This document shows, in pieces, positions 26,001-38,000 of a DNA stretch of 64,000 bases (position 1 is the stretch's first letter; each line of letters begins with the position of its first letter). The notes under the pieces are model-generated. The model was not told where the DNA came from and did not search any database. It saw only the letters and a program-made list of their open reading frames with translations. Position numbers and translations under genes: made by a program. The DNA lies in contig JAPWFG010000023.1 of the NCBI GenBank assembly GCA_028015205.1, positions 2,604,001 through 2,668,000 on the forward strand, in the 5' to 3' direction. This stretch comes from Mytilisepta virgata. Lineage: Eukaryota > Mollusca > Bivalvia > Mytilida > Mytilidae.

Positions 26001-29000
26001 TCTCATTTGGAATGTCCAAATACTGGGTAGTTCCTGAAGGGAGTGTTTATATAATTTTGTTTGTTAAAAGTATTTCTTCCTGACCACACACCTGTTATTC
26101 CAAATTGAAGGTGTTAATTGTCAGCTTACGATTAAAGCGTGGTTTCAGAGTATGATTGTGTTACCAGTAATTATATATATCTAGTATGGAATAAATAGTC
26201 ATTGTAAGGTAATTGACAGATTAATTTTTTACTCCTGTGTTTATTATCTGACAGGTTTTTGTTATAGATGTAGGTGCATACCTACCTTTATCTTCCATAC
26301 GACGGAAACATAAAGTTTAGATACGATCACGGACGCAAAAACATATGGGTTAACTGGACGAATATTATCAATTTGAACGTATTTTTAAAGCGATTATTGT
26401 TTTAACAATCCCGTGTTTTTTACGTTTAAAATCGGATATTTTCTGGGGGTAAACACCACAGGTGTTCAGGTGTGTCATAAAAATGTGTCATTGTTTATTC
26501 TGGCGTCTGCGGTATTAGTAATTTATCCATTGTTACCTTAAACGCCGGTAACAACAGAGTTCATTGCTTCAATTGTTTTCAATGTAATTATGATCAATTA
26601 TTTATTTTTAATAAAGTGCACTGATTACACATGTAGCTACATACTAATTATTTTTCTTGTTCAGGTGAGTTACGTTTCTAAGAAGAAAACAAAAAAAAGT
26701 TTCTGAGAAAAAAAAAAAAAAAAAAAACGTTTCCGAGAATGTCAGTGTCAATCGTAAATACAACTAGGTGTACTTTCTCATTTGGAATGTCCAAATACTG
26801 CGTAGTTGCAGTGAGTTTTCATATAATTTTGTTTATTAAAAGTATTTTTCCTGACAACACACCTGTTATTCCAAATTGAAGGTGTTAATTATCAGCTTAC
26901 GATTAAAGCGTGGTTTCAGAGTAACATTGTGTTACCAGTAATTTTATACATATAGTATGGAATAAATAGTCATAGAAGATCTATAGTGAATTTTAAATAT
27001 TAAAACATTGCCTACCCTTCAGAACTATAATTTTGAAATTATAAAAACACACGAAAAATACTTTGTCAACGCTAGTTTTTCCTTAATTGCGCAATTCTTC
27101 AACGAATGCATTTCTGTATTAATATATAAAAACACTGCGATTTTTAAATACAGATAATTATTAGAAAAGGCTCATTATCCTTTTGATAAAAATGTTTTAT
27201 ACATGTGTACATTTAATTATTCACATGTTAATCAACTAGTTGTTGTTTCAAATGTAATATATAGTAGATTCACTGCATTGTTATAAGGTAATGGCAGATT
27301 AATTTTTGACACCTGTGTTCAAGGTTTTGTTATACATGTAGGTGTGTATACCTTCCTTCATTTGCCAGACGTCAAGCTGTTTGGTATTGTGGAAGATTGA
27401 AACATAAAGTTTAGAGAAAAATATACCTAGAAATAAAAATCTACAAAGAGGGAAAGGAGAATCCCTAAATATTAATTCTCATTAAAAAAAATATGCAAAG
27501 TGTGCAGTTCATTCTAATTTTTGAAAGGTACACTATTTTATACGGTATGAAATAAAAGAAAAAATAATTTTGTTTATTAACATGTATTTCTTCCTTACAA
27601 CACACCTGTTACTCAAACTGAAGGGGTTAATTGTTAGCTTATGATTAAAGCGTGATTTCAGAGTATGATTGTGTTACCGGTAATTATATAAATCTACATG
27701 TAATATGGAATAGATGCTGAAGGTCTTAAGTGGATTTTCAGAACTTTAAATATTAAAACATTGCCTACCCTTCAAAACTATAATTTCGAAATTATAAATT
27801 AATACACAATACTTTGTCAACACTAGTTTTTTCCTTAATTGCGTAATTCTTCAATGCATTGTATTAATATAAAAAAAAAACATTGTGATTTTTAAATACA
27901 GATATTTATTACAAAAAACTCAATATCCTTTGGATTAAAATGTTTTATACACGTGTACATTTAATTATTCACATGTTAATCAACAAGTTGTTGTTTCAAA
28001 TGTAATATATAGGAGATTCGCTTGAATTGTTGTAAGGTAATGGACAGATTAATTTTTGACACCTGTGTTTATTATCTATACATTTACCAGACCAAGGGTT
28101 TTGTTATAGATGTGTATACCTACCCTTATCTGCCAGACGATGGAAACATAAAGTTTAGAGAAAAATATAACATAAAAAGGAGGGAAAGGAGAATCTCTAA
28201 ACATTAATTCTCATTAAAAAAAAACATGCAAAGATTGCAGTTCATTCTAATATTTTAAAGGAACAATATTTTATACGGTATGAAATAAAAGAAAAAATAA
28301 GGTTAAGAACATCGTTGGAAACCCACGGCCGGTCCCGCTTACGCTTTCCTTCCACTTTCGGGAAGTGGAAGCAAAGCGTAAGCGCGACTGGCCGTGAGTT
28401 TCCGACAATGGGTTAAGGAGAGAGCACAAGGATTAGTAATAGAACAAATGTATTATTTTTTATTTTAATACTTCAATAACATCATAGAAATACAGCCAAG
28501 TATAAATAATTATTCAACTTTTGAAAAACTAAAACTTATTTTATCTTCTAACGATCTTATGCGGTTTGTTGCTCCATTTATAAAATAGTCCTAAGCAAAA
28601 ACAAAAAATTTCGTCTGCCGCAATATTTGATAAAACTACATGTATCTTAATTTGTTTTTTATTTAAGAAGTACACAGTAAAAAATCAATATAACATGTAC
28701 CATACAAGTTATTTTTCCAAATTGTATTGATTGAAGATTTTATCGTACTGTCATATACTTTCCCGCCAGTTTTTGCACGAGAATTGTGTGGTCTTGTCAC
28801 AGGTACATAATTTGACACTTGTCAATACATGTTACAAATCATCGATATACCACGCCTTCCTTGTAATCCATAATACCTTGACCTGTTACTTCAAACAATA
28901 TACCGCGGTCAAGATTATTGTCAATCATTGTCTAGTCTACAGGATGACCCATTTATTTATGCTGACACCGATATTGGACAAATCTGTTATTATGAACATA

Positions 29001-32000
29001 AAACAACTCCCGACTGCATATAAAATTATATAATTATGAAAAGGATTGAAACTAAATTAATAATTCTGGTATTAAAGAACACATAACGTAAATTTTTAAC
29101 CCGTTTTATTATATCGATCTGCTGACCGTCCACCGTGTTTTTCCACAGTCAAAAACGAACTTTCACCTGATAACGGATGCCCACGTTCAACGTGGACAAT
29201 AACTAGCCAACGTGGATCGGATAGTTGGTGGGCTTCCGTCAAAGAACGTGGGCATTGCGCAATCCGTTATACTTGTTCTGTACACAGGTTGTGTTTTCAA
29301 GTTATATATACAAGCCTTTTGAATATTCCAGGAGTGAATGGTTTCAAACTGGATTTGTATGTCTCCAAAATAAACACACAAACAAAAAATCCATTGCATA
29401 TTTTGACATGAAATAAACTAAATAGATTATACCCACCTTGTTTTTTTGTTTTAAATAAATTTTCCAATAACCTGAGAATATATTTTACAAAATGTAGATG
29501 GCCTTAAAGGGAAATCAGAATATAGCTTCACATGAGTAGATCTTTAATATATAAGTATTTGTTTACAGGTGATAAATTAGGCAGAGTTGTACACATCATC
29601 CAGACTAGGGAACCGTCCTTAAGAGACTCTAATCCAGATGAAATTGAAATAGACTTTGAAACTCTTAAACCATCTACTTTGCGGGAGTTGGAAGCATATG
29701 TAATGTCATGTTTAAAAAAGAAAGCAAGAAAGCCATATAGTAGGTGTTGCCTTTTAAAAGAATTATGATTAATTCTATGCTGAGGGTAATGATCAAGTCT
29801 TTGTACAACAATATACATATCAAGGATATGTAAGAAAGGATATGTATGAAAAGAATTTACTACCTAACGCCTGTTAGTTTCCACCAACAATTACTTTAAT
29901 ACACAGTTTGTTCTTATATATTGAAATAAAACATGAATAAATTATGAATTCTTCGAAAGATACAGAATTTAAACTAGATGACAAATCTTTTTATTAATTC
30001 AGTGATGTTTCTTTCATTATTTGGACCAAACTTTTGATGAAATTTAAGGATATTTTTGCAATAAAATTATTTGAATTCTTTTTAGCCAAAAAAGCCTCTG
30101 GAAAATCACGAGAAGAAGCTCAGAAAGAAAAGAAGCTGGAGTTGGAGCAGAAATTGCAAGGCATTCATGAAAAGCTTGGAAACACCGGTAGTGCCAAGAA
30201 AGCCAAGAGAGGTAAGTTTTTTTTAAATGCTAAAGCCCAACAGTTGAAAATTCCGACATTTCTTTAGGCATATGTAACTCAGATCGGGCCAGGTGAGCTT
30301 TTCTCATCACTTGGCGTCCGGCGTCGTCCGTCGTCGTCGTTAACATTTTGAACTTCTTCTAGAGAACCACTGAATGGAATGAAACCAAACATGGCATGAA
30401 TGTTCCTTATGAGGTGCTGACCAAGTGTTGTTACTTTGTAGCCGATCCATCATCCAAGATGGCCGCCAGCGGGGAACTTAGTTTAACATAGGACCCTATG
30501 GGAAATGCATACAAATGACTTCTTTTAGAGAACCACTGAATGGAATGAAATTAAATCTGGCATGAATGAACCCTTATAAGGTGCTGACCAAGTGTTGTTA
30601 TTTTGTAGCCGATCCATCATCCAAGGTGGCCGCCAGAGGGGGACTTAGTTTAACATAGGACCCTATGGGAAATGCATACAAATGACTTCTTTTAGAGAAC
30701 CGTTGAATGGAATGAAACCAAACATGGCATGAATGTTCCTTATGAGGTGCTGACCAAGTGTTGTTACTTTGTAGCCGATCCATAATCCAAGATGGCCGCC
30801 AGCAGGGGACTTAGTTTAACATAGGACCCTATGGGAAATGCATACAAATGACTTTTAGAGAACCGTTGAATGGAATGAAACCAAACATGGCATGAATGTT
30901 CCTTATGAGGTGCTGACCAAGTGTTGTTACTTTGTAGCCGATCCATAATCAAAGATGGCCGCCAGCGGGGGACTTACTTTAACATAGAACCCTATGGGAA
31001 ATGCATACAAATGACTTCTTTTAGTGACCCACTGAATGGAATGAAACTAAATCTGGCATGAATGTTCCTTATGAGGTGCTGACCAAGTGTTGTTACTTTG
31101 TAGCCGATCCATCATCCAAGATGGCCGCCAGCAGGGGACTAAGTTTAACATTGGACCCTATGGGAAATGCATACAAATGACTTCTTTTAGAGAACCACTG
31201 AATGGAATGTAACAAAACATAGCATGAATGTTCCTTATGAGGTGCTGACCAAGTGTTGTTACTTTGTTGCCGATCCATCATCCAAGATGTTTAGAAGTCT
31301 ATCAGAAAATTGTAAAAAAAATTCTGAATGGTCACAACTTGACCACATATTCAAAAATAATAATGATAAGATGTCTTCAGTAGCTATTGTAAGACTACAC
31401 TAAGATGACTTGTTTTTAATTTTAAATACTGTGTCAAATTAAACCAATCTTGGTCTCAATCATTATATAATTTTACATAATTTCCAAAATCACATTAGAT
31501 ACAGGTGAGCGACACAGGCTCTTGAGAGCCTCTAGTTATTGTTTTTTAGATGAGTTCCAAGACACCAAAAATTTGTATTTTTCATCCTATTTTAATGGGA
31601 ACCTTTTCTATTCATGATCGTATAACGACATAATTCTTCCATCTTTTATGGTTTTTGAGATATAAGGAGTTAAAAGGGGCAAAAAGGCAATTTGCCTTAA
31701 TATGTAATTTGTCTGGATTTTTTCTTTTAATTCACCTTGAGTGCTTTCATTAGTATGTCAACAATTTTTTATTGTTTAATGGGATACAGGGTGGTAAAGG
31801 TGCCAAAAAAGCATGTTGTGGTCATTTCATGCTGCCCTTTATTCCCATTCGGTAAATTAGTCCCAGAAATTGTACGTTCTGAAACTGAAATGTAGGCTTA
31901 ATTTTTTTTGTAGAAGATGGTGTAGTTGATGTTGGTGGTGGTAGTCGATTAACAGATGGAAGCAGTAGCTCATCTGGTACCGATTCAAGTAGCGACAGCA

Positions 32001-35000
32001 GTTCATCGAGTTCCTCGGAGTCCAGTGATTCTGAATCAGGTTAGGGACGGCCACAAAACTTCACAATGATCTGAGCATATTTCATAATCTTCCATTTGTG
32101 TGATCATGCTACTCGTGTTCTATCATCAGTACCGTATATGTATTTGATTGCAAGGGTTGTACAAGCAAATTTTTATTTGGATGAACAGCAGGGCTGTATA
32201 AGTGTTTTTTATATTATTGTTGATTGTTTCATTTGTATTCTTTCTAGAGGTTACTGAAATCCAACATTTTATATGTATAAGAACAAATAATACAATGTGT
32301 AATCGCCAAGAGTGCAGAATGTGTTACGATGTTGAGGTCAGCTTGTTTTATAGCTGACATTTTCTTTATGAGGACCTTTAAACATTGATATGAGCCATGA
32401 GAATATGCCCCCCTTTAAGAGGTTTCTGTTAGATGTTGCCATGATATATTTCCAGTTTCATATTATTTATGGCATTACATGCATACCTAAAGAAAAAAAT
32501 CATTAACTTTTTAATAAAAGCTTTGAATTTTAAAAGTTTAAGAAATGGGTAAAATGTACAAATGTAATTGTTAAAAATTTAAATTGGGATGTATAGAAGC
32601 ATGGCCTCATCATCACACATTGCAGCACTCCATGGCTAATATCATTGTTCATTCCTTGTTGTCAATCATGTTATTTATGTTTTGAAAATTACACAGCTCT
32701 TTGAACAAGAATTTGGTACTAAATAGAAAGTTTTACAAGATGCTATTTTTACTTGAATTTTGCTGTGTCATTGCATTTTTCATACAAGAAATAATTGTAA
32801 ATAATCATATAACTAAAATGCTTTATTATAGATATACAATTTTTGTATTGTATCATTTTATAGTGTAGATTTCATTTGGTGTACATAACACTGATCCCAT
32901 TGTCAACAATTATTGTAGATCTCATGTCAAATAAAAACTAAATATAAATCTTATCTTTGTATTTTCTTAGTAACACATTCTGCACTCGGTTGATTATTAC
33001 ATAATATTATATTGATCTTTATACAAATACTGTTCTTTTGTTCAGGTAAGTCGTTACATCTGTAAATATGCAACAAGTTCAGATGAAAGGTGTTCTTGTG
33101 AAATGAAAAAAAGTGATGGCGTATTGTCTTTGAATATTGGGTATTTTAATGTTTGGCAAGAAGAAATTTGGTTTATGGAAAGAGAACATTGGAAGTTGTA
33201 AATTAGGTTAATAAGATACCAACAGTGTACATGTTCTCAATGTCAGCTTCAGGAAAATACAAAATTTTATTCATCAGTAACTATATAGAAATGCATATCT
33301 AACACACATAGATTTTGTTCATTTGTGTACATCTTGGTATTCCTTGATCAAAGGTGAATTATTTCACATTGGTTTTTAGCATGATAATGGTCATTCTGTA
33401 AAGGGTGAAACCTTCCACACTACATGTGAACTTCATGTAGAACCTTAATGCACTGGTGACAGTTTCCTGGAATATTTTGGTGATTTTTGCAACTACACAT
33501 CTAAAAATAAAGAAATGTTTTTTTTCTGTACTTACTATATTGTGTGCAGGCTTTTGAAAATGCAAAAAGACAGTGGAACGAGCAGCTGTTCACATACAAA
33601 AAAGTTCAATTAACATTATACTCTATGGAATATCCTGACCAGCATGTAGTTTCCCCCTCTAACTCCCCTTCCCTTGTTTGCTTTTGCTGAACAGAGCTCA
33701 CTATCATAGACCTGGGAAAATTAGCAAGAGTATTTTTATCAAGGTTTTTTAAATTGTGTGATTAAAAAAATTGTTCCAGTTCTGTATTAATCCATGTAAT
33801 CACCCCCCCTCTCTTTTCCAGAAAAATTGGCATATAAACTTGCAACTGCAAATGTATCATTGAATATGGTAAAATGAATTTACACATACATATTATTAAG
33901 GCAACTACTTCAAAAGTTTTTTTGGAGTATAAACTTTTGTTAGAAAGTAATTGTGAAAGTGAAAATAAAGTCTGGATAGGATTGACACTTTTGCAAATTT
34001 CCCAGTTTATTATATTGTATGCCCACTGCCTCAGTCAATATGAAAAAATGCTGTTTGATGCAAGAGGAATCTTACAATAATCAGGAGGACAAAACCTATA
34101 ATAAGGTGAGGAAAACATAACATGATTATGGTATGCAGACCTTAGCTGTTCCAAGCTATTCAGAATCCCATGGATCTATCCATAGAATTTTTAGCTTAAC
34201 TTTCTTAGAGGCCTGTTTTGGTCAACACTTAGACATCAGTAGTTGGACCATATCTCCCTTGAAATTTGCCACTGAATGCCTTGTCCAGGTTTAATGAACA
34301 AGATATGATGGTTGAATTCTTAATGCAAAATTCCAATGTGGAAAAAGTTGAACCAGGGGAACAGAGCTCCAGATAAGCTGCATATTTGAGTAATTATGCA
34401 ATTAAAAATTGATAAATCGCAATAAAAATTGATGTCAAGCGTTTGATTACCCATTATATTTAACCAATTATGCAAATAAACAGGAGGTACATACGTTTTA
34501 ACCCATTTCTTTTACTTCAATTGGAGTTAATAAAACGCATTTTTAAAAATCATGGGAAGTAAATAGGACTTTCGGAATCTCTCAGGGCCGACCTTGTCTA
34601 CCAAGGTCCAAACCATGTGCTCCGTTATACGGAGAAATTTTAATCTTTAATATGATTGGATCTTGTTCCCCACATCCTGAAAACGGCCCTGTCGCCCATC
34701 ATTATTCTCAATTACTAAAAAGCCCCACATGAACTTTGTTGCAGAATAAGGTGAGCTCTGTAATCTATACATTACTTAAACATAATTTTACTGACACTGA
34801 TTTTTTCCCTCTATTTCTTTCTAATTTAAAAAGGCATGCAAGGGGAAAGTAGAAGAATGTAAATTGAAATGAAATAATGATTAGTTGTTTCCAGGGGTTT
34901 CTATTCTCTGGTCCACCGGTCCCTCGTCTATATACATGCCGCACACAATTCCTTGATCTGCCCCTGTGAATTTCCCTGACTAGTAATAGATTTTCACTCA

Positions 35001-38000
35001 CTTGAATGCAAGATTTTATTATTTTTTATTTAGCTTACAAAAAGTTGCAAACAGTTTTAGCATACACTTTAAAATTCAGTTTTTGCCAGCAGAGAGTCCA
35101 AATAATTATGCCTTCAAGTAGGTTATTTATAACTTTTATGCAACGTCTGATGGTCTTAAAAAAAGTCCAAATGATAAATGGCTTCAGGATTATCTTGACT
35201 AGCTAGAAGCATGTGTATTCTCTTGGTTGGTTGGTAGTTTGTGCCTGTAGCATCACCAGCATGTACGTGTACTTTATGTATTCCCTTATGTTGGCTATCC
35301 TCTAATTTGCCTGTTTACTGAGGAATATATTGGCCATGATTACCATTGAAATTGAAAGCCGTCTAAATCACCCAATAGATATTAAAAAATTGTCACAGGA
35401 GTGAACCTGAAATCACAAAGCAAATGGTAAAAGCTTTCACCTATTTTATTCAAAAAGACAGTAAATAACCCATTTGATGAAATCTTATCTGGAGCTCTGG
35501 GGAACAATGCTTTTGCAACCTTATCTGGTACATCTGTTATGCCCTAACTTTTGTCCAAAAACTTTTTTTGCAACCACTGGCACACCGTACAACCGAATTG
35601 TTATGACACAGTCACAAACCAACATTTTACCAAATATGGAAAAGATTAGTAATGTGTATATCTCGTGTGTATTAAACTTTCCGAAGTAAAATTTCTATCA
35701 ACAAACACAAAATAAATGGTTTTCATGTTGAACGCTTTTACTGGTAAAAAATTTCCAAATTTCAAAAATTGTTATGGTACATCATATACTGGCTGAAAGT
35801 TGTAAGGTGTGTGATGTATCATGACATTTTTTTACATGTTTGCTTTTTGCAACTATCCAAGCGTAAGTATTCAAAACTACTGATCTTTTGGAATGGTGGA
35901 TAAAAGGTCTTTACGTGGAAAGTATAGTTCATTGAAGAAAATTTGATAGACATCAGATAAACTTGATGTTGATATTTACCATATTTGGTAAAACGATGGT
36001 TTGTGACCATGTCCAATGGTATTTGATCGTATCATAACAGTTCGGTTCTACTGTGTGACCGGGCCAATTGGCAATTTGTTTTGTGGATAATAGACTGGAA
36101 TTTTATATTGACACATGGGAGTACCGATTTCTCCCATAAATAAAAAATTTCACATACCTTGGTTAGCCATACTTTGGGCTGATACCTACATGTATTTACC
36201 TGCATCAGATATTATAACATGGTCTGTTGAACTCTTTCTACGTCAGACAATTAGAATTTAACGGAAGAGTAAAATACGTAGAATTAAAAAACAAAGCATG
36301 CAGGAAAAAACCTAGACAACACGATCAAGATGTTAACTACGGAATGTAACAAGTTTAACCAGAATGCAAAACTACTTAAGTGTGTTCAGTCTAATTTACT
36401 AAGGGAGTAGATATGTGTATCGTCAACTCATTCTTGTGTGGTCACAGATTGGAGCTTGGTACATGTGTTCCAAAGAACACCCAAAACTTTCGTTATTTCA
36501 TAATTAAACAGCAGAAATTCAGCTGTCTTCATAATTTGATATTGCAGTTGGCATAGTGGGTCGATCTTCTGAAGACAGTTATAATCTTGGTTCTTTAAAA
36601 AATGGCTTTGCAATATTTCTACAATTGTTATATGGGTTTCAATTTTGAGGAATGTTGGAGAAATTTCTGAAATACTGTGTGGCTGTTTAATATTTCCACT
36701 ATTTATACTAAAATTAGAAAAATGCAAGAAATATGGTAGACTTGAATGATTTTGATATGTAGTTTTCCATAAAGATTCCATGTTCTCAGCCATTTACTGT
36801 TTAAGGATGCCGTTTTGAAATATTTTGTTTAGTCTTGCACTACACATTGGTAGCATGTGTGAAACAAGACAATGATGAACTGTTGCAGAGCGGGGATATT
36901 TTTTCAAAGCTTACAGTTCTCTTTTGTCAGGTGTTATTTATGCAATAATCATAATAACATCGTTATCATACTTATATTTGGTGGAAGGCGTCTAGAGTAA
37001 AACACTCGTGTTAAATGGATGTCATAGTTGGTGTAAAGTGTAAACCACTCGTGTTAAATGGATGTCATAGTTGGTGTAAAGTGTAAACCACTCGTGTTAA
37101 ATGGGTGTCATAGTTGGTGTAAAGTGTAAACCTCTCATGTTAAATGGATGTCATAGTTGGTGTAAAGTGTAAACCACTCATGTTACATGGATGTCATAGT
37201 TGGTGTAAAGTGTAAACCAATCGTGTTAAATGGGTGTCATAGTTGGTGTAAAGTGTAAACTAATCGTGTTAAATGGGTGTCATAGTTGGTGTAAAGTGTA
37301 AACCACTCATGTTAAATGGATGTCAATGTTGGTGTAAAGTGTAAACCACTCATGTTACATGGATGTCATAGTTGATGTAAAGTGTAAACCAATCGTGTTA
37401 AATGGGTGTCATAGTTGGTGTAAAGTGTAAACCAATCGTGTTAAATGGGTGTCATAGTTGGTGTAAAGTGTAAACCACTCATGTTAAATGGATGTCATTG
37501 TTGGTGTAAAGTGTAAACCACTCATGTTAAATGGATGTCATAGTTGGTGTAAAGTGTAAACCACTCATGTTAAATGGATGTTTTAGTTGGTGTAAAGTGT
37601 AAACCACTCAGGTTAAATGGATGTCATATTATTCTTTAGAAAACTAATGTTTTAATATCAGTTTGCTTTTCATGGCCAGAAAGTTTATTAAAAATTTACA
37701 GTCTATCAAATTCGTAAGGGCTGTACTGCAAAGTTATCTATAATATATCGTGACAGGCCTTTGTTGTGTTTGGGATATTCTTTGTGAAATTGTGCATATT
37801 AATGACATCAGTTTGTCTTTGGTACATTACATCACATAAGTTGTCAATATTACTTGTGTCTGAACCACCTCCATGATCTTGTGGTAGTGTCCTCTCGAGT
37901 ACGGAAGGTCATGGGTTTGATCCTTGGGAGGTCAAACCAAAGACATTAAAATTGGTATTTGCTGCTTCTCTGCCAGACACTTGGCATCTTGGAGTTAGAC

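Noticed and set aside
29176..29260. Cluster of cacgttcaacgtgg-like palindromes as an operator or terminus
   Set aside because: Arms are short and irregular, no direct repeats flank them, and no partner copy was seen in the window.
30598..31281. Three similar 61-62-codon antisense ORFs
   Set aside because: They are the 165-bp non-coding repeat of element A3 read on the opposite strand.
34765..36793. ORFs of 65-121 codons in intron 12
   Set aside because: No family motif; two of them merely reflect the inverted repeat at 35573-36066.
36980..37627. Regular repeat array resembling a CRISPR
   Set aside because: Units are contiguous 43-bp copies with no unique spacers, in an animal intron.
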